Positions 54,141-64,000 of a stretch of DNA of 64,000 nt are shown here, piece after piece. The notes beneath the pieces were generated by a model. The model was not told the origin of the DNA, made no database searches, and worked only from the letters and a program-made list of their open reading frames with translations. The first letter of the stretch is position 1; each line of letters starts with the position of its first letter. The translations under genes were made by a program, and so were the position numbers. The stretch comes from Odobenus rosmarus divergens (Eukaryota; Chordata; Mammalia; Carnivora; Odobenidae), in the NCBI RefSeq assembly GCF_000321225.1, contig NW_004450481.1:2434931-2498930 (forward strand). The letters run 5' to 3'.

Positions 54141-55111
54141 GAGAGGATTCTTTTTTTTTAGCCATTAGTGAAAGTCCTAAAATCATGGCCAGTGAGTTGG
54201 GCCTAGCCTTTTTCACTTACTGGTGTGGTGACAGATGGCACTTGCCTCTAATATCTAAAACCCAGGGGGAAATAATGGGTGAAAATCTGAGCTAGGCCTC
54301 CACTGGGCTACTCCCAGGTTTGAAGGATTCCCCCCCACCTTTGAAATTATACCCACTCCCTCCCTCTTTCCCTCCTTCCTTCCCTCTGCCTGTCTGTCTC
54401 TCTCTCTCTTGACTTTGCTATTGAGGCAAAGAACCACCAATCTTAAATTTCTCTTAATTCTTTTAAGGACAGTAATTCCATTAAAGAAAAAGGAACAAAG
54501 TTTTATTATTTTTAAAGTATAAAAAAATAAGGTAAATAACTTTAAAGGTATCACTATCCCTTTTGAAATTATGCTGCGTCTTTTGTGTGCCACAGACTTC
54601 ACTTTGGTGGATGGTGGCGCCACCACCAATTCTCTTTTATCTAACAGGAAGTTTTTTTTTTAACTTTTTGTTTTAATTGAAAGATCCTTACGGCAATAAA
54701 AACCCTTGGATAGTTAGAAATGATATTGATCTAGGTACATTTATTAGATGTAATGTAACATGGTTATCTGTCGGTGGGGAGCTCTAAAAGGCATGTGGGT
54801 CCCAACACTGCCCAGATTCTAACTCTGGACGATAAACTGTTGATTTATATAACTGAAATAGCTAGGGAAGTCAGGGTTTCCTTCCTGTTGGAGACAGCAC
54901 TGGGGGCATTAAATCCCTGTGGATCTTGATGATTAGAAAGAAGCTGACCTCTTTTGGAATTGGGAAATAACTACTGTATGAAGTTGTTCCATCCAAAAGA
55001 ATGGAAGGTGTTATTTTTAATTTGTAGTATTAATTTTGGCTTTATCCTCTCTGCAGCCTGGCTGCCTTTGTTTATAGTGGTGTGTTGTCTGAATAAGACT
55101 TTATCCCTTCA

Positions 55112-55316
55112 GGGGCACCTGGGTGGCTCAGTTGGTTAAGCATCTGCCTTCAGCTCAGGGCATGATCCCAGGGTTTTGGGATCGAGCCCCGCATTGGGCT
55201 CCCTGCTCGGCGGGAGCCTGCTTCTCCCTTTCCTCCCAGCTTGTGCTCTCTCTCACTATCTCTGTCAGTATCTGTCTCTCTCAAATAAATAATAAATAAA
55301 ATCTTTAAAAAAAAAG
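55112..55316 (+). mobile_element. CanSINE, full length
   Basis: Target duplication TTTATCCCYTCA at about 55100-55111 and 55319-55330. Confidence 0.92.
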
Positions 55317-55408
55317 AATTTATCCCCTCAAACTGGCCTATAAGGGACAGTTTTAGCACCCAACTAAACGAGGTTTTCCTGTGTGGCCGTAAGGTAGGGC
55401 ATTTTTTT

Positions 55409-55603
55409 TCTTTTTTATTTATTTTATTTTTTATTTGACAGAGAGAGAGAGTCAGCAAGAGAGGGACTACAAGCAGGGGGAGTGGGAGAGGGAGAAACAG
55501 GTTTCCTGTTGAGCAGGGAGCCCGATGTGGGACTCAATCCCAGGACCCTGGGATCACCTGAGCCGAAGGCAGACGCTTAATGACTGAGCCACCCAGTCGC
55601 CCC
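55409..55603 (-). mobile_element. CanSINE, full length
   Basis: TTTATTTGACAGAGAGAGAG to CCACCCAGTCGCCCC. The short duplication CATTTTTTT is only suggestive because of the T runs. Confidence 0.92.
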
Positions 55604-55669
55604 CATTTTTTAATTTTTTTAGTTTAACTTAAATTGGATTGAAATATAGTGTTAAATATTCTGGCTCAT

Positions 55670-55820
55670 GTAACTTCTTCCTATGCCAGCAAATAATCCA
55701 GCAATAAATGTTTGCGTGCCTACAGTGTGCCAGGTGCACCATGCTGGGTGTTATGGGCCTAGTAGTGAGTAGGACAGATGAAGTCGGCTTTCAAGGAGCT
55801 TACATCCCAGTCACAGACAA
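55670..55820 (-). mobile_element. L2-like LINE remnant
   Basis: CAATAAATGTTTGCGTGCCT, CAGTGTGCCAGGTGCACCAT and TTTCAAGGAGCTTACATCCC are the reversed L2 end. Confidence 0.65.
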
Positions 55821-57059
55821 GAAAACAATCGAAAGGAAGACTACTGCAGGGCTTCTTTGGGAATATCCCTGGATGTTTGGAACTTGAGGTAGAGTTTCTT
55901 GGAGGTTTAGAAGTGAAACCTCACTATCCCTCTAATTTCCTCACTGGGCTTCTTGCTTCTGTTTCCTCCCTCTAGAAGGCAGAAATTTTGGCATTTTCCT
56001 GGTTGATTGTTGGCTTTTGGCACTAGTTGATCCAGGATGATGGTGACTGTAATCTTAGAGAAACGAGAGAATCTGGGATGGTCGCTGCTAGGAGCATTTT
56101 CAGCTTTGCTTTTCTTGAAGTCAGTGGCAGTGTGTTTTTGGAATCCTGTGGCATTTCTTCATGGCAGTGCATATTACACAAAGAGATAAACGGCTCTAAA
56201 AGCCCTTTCCACCTCGTTTGAAATCTTAAAAACAAATTCAGACAAGTGGAGTGCTTGGCTGTTGTTTATGGCATAGGAAAGAAAAGTGAGATTTCAACTA
56301 GATTGTTTTGTTGTGTATTAGTAGGTTCTTGGTGCACAGTTCCCTCTGCCCTAGGATTCCCTCTTATACTGGGACTGGGAAAACACTATTTTGACTTTCC
56401 TATGTTGTGGTCAGATTTGATGTTAGTCCATAGAGGTCAATTATGTTACAGGTGCTTTTCTTAAGGGTATTTGTGGGGGGTGGAGCCAGAGAGTTGGGGT
56501 GGGTATTCATTCAGGACACAGGCTCCAAGGGGGAGAGGGAGATTATAAGGAGAGTTTCTGGTAGTCTGTCTTCCTTTCCTTCAACCAAAGTACTGACACG
56601 GAGGTGAAGAGGCAGGCTCTGGCCGGAAGTGGGCGTGGGCAAGTAATGCAACTGTGCACGTGACCAGGCTCCCACCTCTGGGCTCTGCTGCCCTTGGGAA
56701 ATGGATGCTTGCTCCCTCCTCACTTCCTGTTCCCTTGCCCTCCAGCGGAGTTCTTGGGCCCCAATTTGAGCATAGAAAACATGTTCAAATTTTCACTTTT
56801 TCCCTGGTAAGCTGCTTTGTCAGAGCTGGGAGCCACCAGGGGACTTGTACTTGGCAGTTCTGGGGGTTCAGCTAATGTACCTACAAACTGGCAGGGTAGC
56901 CAACAGGATGGTTCCCTTTGCATTACCACAGGAGCTTGCCTGCAGAGGGCTGCTCTGGAGATGTGTATAGAACTCAAGGAAGCAGACATTAGAAGGTCCT
57001 TCTGCAAGAGTGTGGTCTTGAAGAATGGTTTACTGTTGTCTTTATTATCTTAGAAGAGT

Positions 57060-57285
57060 ACCCTCTGTGGAGTAGAAACTTTAGAGTCAGAAAGACTTGG
57101 GTTTGTATCCAGATTCTGCCACTTGCTGGCTCTGTGACCTCAGGAAAGTGGCTTAACTGCAAATGGCTTAACTTCTTTGAGTCTCAGTTTTTCATTTGTG
57201 AGGTGGGGATGGTAAGCATGAAGCAGGTGGCCAGATTGTTGTAGGTGTCCAATAAAGGTAGTTGTTATGGAATCATATAAAAGCT
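57060..57285 (+). mobile_element. MIR element
   Basis: TTAGAGTCAGAAAGACTTGG, TGCCACTTGCTGGCTCTGTG and GAGTCTCAGTTTTTCATTTG give a nearly full forward MIR. Confidence 0.75.
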
Positions 57286-58323
57286 TACTGGCCCTCTTAA
57301 GATTGGCACCCAAGTTTGGATAGCTACCTATAGCATTTAATACTGTCTAGCAAACCAGTCCATGTTGGGGCCACAAGCTGGGTGCAACTAACTGAGGACC
57401 GATGATCTAGAGGTTCCCAGATTGGCTGATTTTTCTCAGTGAGTTTCCTCAGTTCATTGTAGCTTTACGCTGCTGTGCATCGCCTTTGTATACTTAATAT
57501 ATGGACTTGCAGTGCCCCCTGAAGCATGGATAGGGTAACTGGGAAAAAGGCTCAAATTGGAGGGTGGGCAAAGGAGGGGTGATAGAGAGAGCTACTTGTT
57601 AGATGGCTAGGCATTCTGGGGAGTGAAATAGCATGGGCATGGGCAGGGACCTGGAGGTGAAAAACTACCCGGTGAGTTCTCTTGACGTGAGGAGGTTATG
57701 AACATCTGAAAATCAGAGTTTGAACTGAGCACCTTTGGCAAGAAAAGTCCAGTTACCTTCAAAGGTAGAAAGTTTTATAAAATGTGCCATAGTAGAATTC
57801 AAAACTGAACTCAGGTTAAAATATTTAAATTGAGATCTTAGTAAGAATTTTCAATCAGAAATATCAGTGATATCCAGTGAAATCAGACCAACTGGACTCT
57901 CTTTAACGGTATATAGTCTACATGAAGTTTAATCTCCTAAGGAGCTTCAAGAGAACAAATTTGGGTAGGCTGCTTCTGAGTTATTTTTCTTTGAGAATTG
58001 TTTTCATTTAAGCTGGTCTAAAATCTTTAACATAGTAAAACAAGTTTTTAACTTGCATGACATTTTCAAGGTTTAGGTTTTATATTGATATTTGCGAAGC
58101 TTTCAAATTTTATATTTAATCACTTAAAGCATCTCGATTGAAGGTTGACTTTTGACTTAAATTTGAAATAAAGATCTTTTTCTTCTCAAACCAGGAGTTG
58201 GTGAAATGTAGGCCTGATCAGGTTGGCATGCAAGAAGGCATGGGTGTTTTGTTATCAAGCTGTGAAGGAGAAAACCAGAAAGACCCGTCCCCTGTATTTT
58301 TTTTAAATTTATTTTTAATTTTT

Positions 58324-58500
58324 TAAAAGGCTTTTATTTATTTATTTGAGAGAGAGAGCAAGGGGGGGGGGCAGAGGGAGAGGGAGAAGCAGTCTCCCCG
58401 TGGAGCAGAGAGCCTGACGCTGAGCCTGATCCCAGGACCCCGAGATCATGACCCGAGTGAAAGGTAGACGTTCAACCGACTGAGCCATCCAGGTGCCCCA
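58324..58500 (-). mobile_element. CanSINE nested in another SINE's tail
   Basis: The duplication AAATTTATTTTTAWTTT flanks it (58305 and 58501). It contains a poly(G) run and ends GCCATCCAGGTGCCCC. Confidence 0.88.
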
Positions 58501-58515
58501 AAATTTATTTTTATT

Positions 58516-58688
58516 TTAAAGATTTATTTAAGAGAGAGCAAGTGAGCGCATGTGCGCAGGGGGAGGGGCAGAGGGAGAGGGAGACAAGTAGACTCCCCAC
58601 TGAGCAGGAAGCCTGCCCCAGGGCTCAATCCCTGGACCCTGTGATCAGGACCTGAGCTGATGCTTAACTGAGCCACCCAGGCACCCCC
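58516..58688 (-). mobile_element. Older CanSINE hosting the nested SINE
   Basis: The body runs AAAGATTTATTTAAGAGAGA to GCCACCCAGGCACCCCC. The outer duplication CCCCTNTATTTTTT (near 58290 and 58694) encloses both elements. Confidence 0.85.
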
Positions 58689-58819
58689 ACAACCCCCTCT
58701 ATTTTTTATAGGAAATGCTAGGTACCAGGGGAGGAGAGGGGGGTACCCATCGTATGAGGAAAACTTTTGGGAGGAATATTTTTCTTCCTTCCTTTGTCAA
58801 GTTGGAATATCTGCTATTT

Positions 58820-59008
58820 TTTTTTTTTAAGATTTTATTTATTTATTTGAGAGAGAGAGAATGAGAGAGAGCACAAGAGGGAAGAGGGTCAGAGGGAGAA
58901 GCCGACTCCCCGCTGAGCAGGGAGCCTGATGCGGGACTCGACCCCAGGACTCCAGGATCATGACCTGAGCCGAAGGCAGTTGCTTAACCAACTGAGCCCC
59001 AGGCACCC
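58820..59008 (-). mobile_element. CanSINE, full length
   Basis: Target duplication GGAATATCTGCYATTT at 58804-58819 and 59009-59024. Confidence 0.95.
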
Positions 59009-59274
59009 GGAATATCTGCCATTTAACAACCAGGGAGTGGTGTGTGAATTGGATATCAAATTTTTAAAACATATTTTTTTTCATGTCTAAATCATGGATG
59101 TTTTTTAACAGACCAATGATGTGACTAGCACTCTTCCTTTGCTAAGTAGGTTTGAATAGGTTGATCTCTAGACTTAAGACTGACATACAGCCTTTTTTTT
59201 TTTCTTTTTCCTGGTAGCTTTCTGATTTTTTTCCTTTTAATTTTTTTAATTCATAGAAAACAGTTCACTTACTT

Positions 59275-59473
59275 TTTTTTTTTTAAAGATTTTATTTATT
59301 TATTTGACAGAGAGAGACACAGTGAGAGAGGGAACAGAAGCAGGGGGAGTGGGAGAGGGAGAAGCAGGCTTCCCGCCAAGCAAGGAGCCCAATGTGGGGC
59401 TCGATCCCAGGACCCTGGGATCATGACCTGAGCCGAAGGCAGATGCTTAACGACTGAGCCACCCAGGCGCCCC
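59275..59473 (-). mobile_element. CanSINE, full length
   Basis: Target duplication CACTTACT at 59267 and 59474; ends in CCACCCAGGCGCCCC. Confidence 0.95.
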
Positions 59474-59567
59474 CACTTACTAACTTTTCAAAGACTTAAA
59501 ATTGATCTATATCAGGTGGGCATTTTTTTTGTAAGCCATGTATAGATACAAAAGAGATATTCCTTGC

Positions 59568-60182
59568 CAAGTGGTGACACATGCAGATGAAGACAGAGTG
59601 GGAGATATACTTCCGGGTTCACAGTGATACATCTAGCCGTTTGTATTTAACCCTTCAGTGGAACATTTGTGCTCAGAACTCTGTAGTAGTGGGACTTCCT
59701 CGGGGCCACACAGAGACTAAGTACAGATAAAGCCTGAACTCCATGTTGCCTGACACTAAGTATACGGAATTGTGGTTAGAAACGACACTCAAAACAAACA
59801 TATGCTGACAAAGTGGCCCATCTCTAGAGAGCTGTGTTTCAGAGAGCTTTTCAGTGTATATACGACAGGGATGCATCAGAGGGGTGCAGATCTGTCTCCT
59901 ACAAACTCCTAATCTAGTGTAAGAATGCTGTTACTTAAAAAATGACATTTGTTGTAGCAGGCGTAATGCACTGGGAATACTGTATTTTTCATAAAGTACC
60001 ACTGTAATAGTCCCTTTAACTATTTTCTGGTCCTTGAAAAAGGTACCAAAAACATCAAAGTACTAAGGAAATGATATTAACATAGGAATGAATCTTTTCC
60101 TTCTCTTTCTCGACCAATTGCATTGTAATGTCACTGTATGAATTCGGGGTGAAATAAGAAACTTTAAAACAATCCTCCTTAG
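59568..60182 (+). repeat. Unclassified interspersed repeat, copy B
   Basis: An uninterrupted copy of the element at 36598-37614, in opposite orientation. It begins at AAGTGGTGACACATGCAGAT and ends near AAAACAATCCTCCTT. It carries no open frame of note. It lies in the presumed GATAD2A intron 1. Confidence 0.7.
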
Positions 60183-60259
60183 AGATTGTAGTTATGATTG
60201 TCCCTAAACTCAGTGAAAACAGTTTTAGACTTCTGAGCTCTAAAAATGAGAAGTATGGA

Positions 60260-60461
60260 GGCACCTGGGTGGCTTAGTAGGTTAAGCGTCTGACTCATGA
60301 TTTCAGTTCAGGTCATGATATCAGGGTCTTGAGATCCAGCCCCTTGTCGGGTACCATGCCGAGCATGGAGCCTGTTTAAGATTCTCTCTCTTATTCTCCC
60401 CTGCCACCCCACCCTGTGCCCCCTCTCTCTCAAAATAAATATTTTAAAAAATAATAAAAAC
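60260..60461 (+). mobile_element. CanSINE, older subfamily
   Basis: The head GGCACCTGGGTGGCTTAGTA is followed by the GACTCATGATTTCAGTTCAG variant. Short duplication AAGTATGGA at 60252-60260 and near 60465. Confidence 0.9.
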
Positions 60462-60572
60462 GCAAAGTATGGAAAGCGGTCAGTGCTCTTTTTCATAAAA
60501 GTACTCTTAAAAAGATTTGGTACACTTTTGAATGAACAGCCTGTTTATTCTTTAGAAAACAAGTGGGAGCCT

Positions 60573-60770
60573 TGGGCGCTTGGGTGGCTCAGTTGGTTGG
60601 GCGTCTGCCTTTGGCTCAGGTCATGATCCTGGAGTCCTGGGATCGAGTCCCGCATCGGACTCCCTGCTCGGTGGGGAGTCTGCTTCTCCCTCTGACCCTG
60701 CCCCCTCTCGTGTACTCTCTCTCACTCGCTGTCTCTCAAATAAATAAATAAAATCTTTAAAAAAAAAAAA
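60573..60770 (+). mobile_element. CanSINE, full length
   Basis: Perfect 18-bp target duplication GAAAACAAGTGGGAGCCT at 60555-60572 and 60771-60788. Confidence 0.96.
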
Positions 60771-60929
60771 GAAAACAAGTGGGAGCCTAGTGTCACTGAT
60801 AGCAGTAATCTCAAAATTAGCTAAAGTCTACAAAACTAGGTCTGCTTAGCCTTCGAATTTAAGTAAGTAGATGACAATTCATTCTGCGTTTTGAGAGAGA
60901 AAGACATCTAAAAAGTTCCATCCCTTTTC

Positions 60930-61310
60930 AGCCCTTTCTGCCCCCAGAGCCCCACACTCCAGGTGTGGTCAGCTCTGGCCTTTGCCTCTGCTGTTCTGGA
61001 TGCCTGGGATATTCATCTGTTAAGAACTGGCTCAAATGTCACATCCACAAAGATTTCCCAGACTCCTCCCCAGGCAGGGGAGCAGCCCCTTCCTCTGTGA
61101 TTCCTGTCTTTCCTATGAATGCATTTTTTGCATTGAAATCATTCTGCCTTTCTGTGCCACCAGCCTGTGAACTTCTGGAGATGGTGCCTGCAGGCTCCTC
61201 AGCTTGCAAAACCTGGTGGTGGTCTCTTAGACAGTTCTTGTCCATCAGTGTTTATCACATAAGACATCTTGAATCTTGTCCACCAGAAACTTTAAAGAAA
61301 TCTCCTGATT
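60930..61310 (+). mobile_element. L2-like LINE remnant
   Basis: GGCTCAAATGTCACATCCAC and GATTTCCCAGACTCCTCCCC resemble the forward L2 3' region. Confidence 0.5.
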
Positions 61311-63149
61311 AAAAACAAAAAAGTACAGTACCTTAAACATTCAGTAGGTGATGCTACTCCTTTTCAGTTTCATGCTACTATGGAGCCTTTGACCAATTTT
61401 CTGCTGTAAAAGAGGCCATGAACATACGGAATTCGGCCCAAATTTCTTTTCTTTAGTCCCTCTGTTGTGCAGGAACAGGCTCAGATGGCATTTAGAAGTT
61501 TATCTAACAGTACGTTAGAAAGATAATTAGAATATTTTTGCAGTGGTTAGGGTGGAAGGAGGCCTGGCTATTATTAGCAAGGATCTGATCTTTGAAGGAT
61601 ATTAAGTTTAAAATGAATTTGGAAGGAAATTTTGCTTAACTAAATAACAGAAGTGTTTTCAAAGTATTATATTAACTGGTATCTGTAAGTATTAATTGAC
61701 TGCCTTGTTTTTAGGGCAGAGGGAAAACTTCAACAAAAACATGGTACTAGCCTTATTTGTCTTTTAGTTTCTTTAGCTTTAGAATGGAATCTAAAGGTGA
61801 TTGCAACATATTTCGTAATCAGCCAGCTGAACTATTTGCTGTTTAGTCCAGTACTAGACACTGAGGTAGTAAGGTTTTTAGTCTGAGCAGCCTTAGCATT
61901 CGCCTGCCTGAGCTCCGGGGACCCCAAATAGGTCTGGATTTACTGTCACTTTTTCCATCTACACACCTGGCCCTATCACAAAAATAAACCCTGTAACTAC
62001 TTCATCCTACCCCCACCCCTGCTTTCCCAGCTGGAGATGTTGGCACTGCCCTCTGGAGCAGCCCACCTGTCACCGGTACACACCTCAGTCCACAGGGGTG
62101 TGCCATTAATATGTTGCAGCTGATGCCTCTCTCTTTAAAACAGGGTGGTTGTCACCTTGGTGACTCACACAGGGCTTGCCAGTTCAGACTCTGGAATCTC
62201 TATGTCTGTCTCAAGTCTCGGGTCTCCCACTTGACCACACATTGCTGTTTGTAGTTAATTAAGTTGGCGTTAATCAAGACCCAGGTGAGGAGCAGTGAGG
62301 TAATATTTTGCTTGTATTGCTTTAATATACATCATTTGATTAATAGTCTTAGAGTAAAGCAGTTCTCAAAATATAAAGCTGCCGAATTACAGTGAAAATT
62401 TTGGATATTTGCTTTTAACCTGTTCTTGCACGTGGGATCAGGGAGCCTCCCGCATTCCTATACCAAGTCACCTGTTTGAGAAGAAGACTGTTTTTGTTTG
62501 GTTTTTGAATTTGAACATTTGAAATTCTTTGTAGCAAAGCAAATTGCTGACAAAACTGGGTCAGGGAAGGCATTTGGGGGTCAACAGTTTGCATTTTGTA
62601 TCATTTTTAGTTTGAGGAATGCTTAGCTTTTGGCCCAGGGGAGTTGTGCCAGATGTTGCATTAAGCAGTTGGAAGATTTGGAGAGTGGGGTGGGGGGCGG
62701 AATCAAGGACAAAAAATTGCTAATTATGTGTGGAACTCAACACAATTAAAATGGGCCTTTTTGAACCTCTTATTGTGGGGGGGGCACATGGCAGGAATAC
62801 AATTTTATACATAAAAGTTGTTCTACATTGTTTTTCAGGTTTGGAGTCAAGACCAATGGTGGGTTGAAATTACATTGAATCTCTTTTAAAAAATGAAATA
62901 GAATAGTTAATATCAGAGTTCATTGCAAGTGGTTAAAGTATGTTTGGTGAAACTTTTGCTTCAGTTGTATTAAGATGTGTTATAAAACAAATTAAAAGCC
63001 ACTAATCAGGAGTCTAGGAGTCTTATGAATTGTTTTAACTCCGGTAAAAGAACATGAAAAGGGCCTTTTTGGGTGACTCTTCATAATCTTGATATTGAGA
63101 GCTTTCTTGTGATATTAGATATTTTATTTTTCTATTGAAATTGTTTCCC

Positions 63150-63357
63150 GGGGCGCCTGGGTGGCTCAGTCGTTAAGCGTCAGCCTTCGGCTCGGGTCAT
63201 GATCCCAGGGTCTTCGGATCGAGCCCCGCATCGGACTCCCTGCTCTGCGGGAAACCTGCTTCTTCCTCTCCCGCTCCCCCTGCTTGTGTTCCCTCTCTGG
63301 CTGTCTCTCTCTCTGTAAAATAAATAAAAAATCTTAAAAAAAAAAAATTTAAAGAAA
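63150..63357 (+). mobile_element. CanSINE, full length
   Basis: GGGGCGCCTGGGTGGCTCAG to AAATAAAAAATCTTA. Flanks are GAAATTGTTTCCC (63137-63149) and GAAATTGTGTTTCCC (from about 63359). Confidence 0.93.
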
Positions 63358-63769
63358 AGAAATTGTGTTTCCCTTTATATAGTTTTTAACATATCCAAAA
63401 GCCCATCCTTTCTCAGGTTAGACTTCTTCCCGTGTTTCCTTCTGGTCACTGGAGATGGAAGGGTGCAGATTTGCCGTCTTGGGGGGGGGGCATTCACCTC
63501 CCAGAACACGGGGTGGGGGGTTGCAGATTGGGAGGTAACTGGAGAGGGAGAGCAGTCATCCTCAAGTGTCTAGAAGTGGGTGGGTCTGGAGCTTACTCAG
63601 TAGAACTCTCTTCATTGCACAGAAGTGATGGTTTAGCCGATACCCGGGAGCGCAGCTTCTGTGTGACGACCCCCGTGGGGGTGGCATTCTAACCTCCGTT
63701 TTCAGAAGCAGCTGAGTTGCTCCAGGTCATGTAGCTCAGCTGGAGCGAGGTCAGTAGTGAGAGCGTCGT

Positions 63770-64000
63770 GAGTCAGCCCTGGGCGCGGTCCGCCAGGCTC
63801 TGCTGCCGGTGAGCTGGCGACGACCCCTCGGCCCTGCGGAAGGCAGTGGGACTCTGCGGGGAGGGAGCCCGCCCGCACCCGCGTGGGAAACCAACCCGCG
63901 GAGCAGGGCGGCCCGTGGAGCGGAGTCGGGAGAGGCGGTGTTTCCGGGGCGGTGCCGGCCTCCCTTGCCCCGCCCTCCCCGCAGCCTTGCCCCGCCCCCA
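63770..64000. promoter_or_regulatory. Second CpG-rich block, possible alternative promoter
   Basis: CpG density rises sharply, with several GC boxes (CCCGCCCC, CCCCGCCCTCCCC) up to the window edge. It may be an alternative GATAD2A first-exon region. Assignment is inference. Confidence 0.45.

Larger units (their letters stand above)
50465..64000 (+). other. GATAD2A: Presumed GATAD2A intron 1 (partial)
   Basis: I found no coding exon. The stretch begins with a degenerate minisatellite, then carries CanSINEs, MIR and L2 remnants and one copy of an unclassified repeat, and ends in a second CpG-rich block. Confidence 0.5.

Overview
This window is vertebrate nuclear DNA from a carnivoran mammal. 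It contains roughly two dozen tRNA-derived CanSINE (SINEC) copies. They share a 5' head reading GGGCGCCTGGGTGGCTCAGT, a CT-rich middle and an AAATAAATAAAATCTT tail, and many keep perfect target-site duplications. The subfamily style suggests a caniform, perhaps arctoid, species (bear, seal or mustelid), but that is inference. Genes are split by GT-AG introns, so most long open frames are chance. There are two assembly gaps (897-1181 and 41030-41209).

The gene order SUGP1 (minus) - MAU2 (plus) - GATAD2A (plus) matches the mammalian block on human chromosome 19p13.11. From the left, 1-6486 holds the 5' part of SUGP1, with coding exons 1 and 2; the rest lies beyond the left edge. A compact CpG-rich bidirectional promoter (6487-6844) separates the SUGP1 and MAU2 start codons by only 358 bp. 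MAU2 is complete: 19 coding exons from 6845 to 30959 join without a frame break into a 613-residue protein, the subunit that partners NIPBL in loading cohesin. A 3' UTR of about 2.7 kb follows.

From about 33.7 to 49.2 kb I see no gene. This interval holds CanSINEs, L1 and L2 remnants, a 107-bp inverted duplication, simple repeats and candidate CTCF sites. A CpG island at 49.56-51 kb holds a probable non-coding first exon ending in a clean splice donor at 50464/50465. By synteny this is GATAD2A (NuRD subunit p66-alpha). It is flanked by two degenerate minisatellites. From 50465 to the right edge is its presumed first intron, ending at a second GC-rich block (63.77-64.0 kb) that may be an alternative promoter.

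I found no previously undescribed gene system. The most unusual non-genic signals are an unclassified interspersed repeat present as two diverged copies in opposite orientation (36598-37614 and 59568-60182), the 107-bp inverted duplication at 41791-42764, a SINE head folded back on itself at 36863-36998, and a 15-bp target sequence present three times around two old SINEs at 48167-48433.
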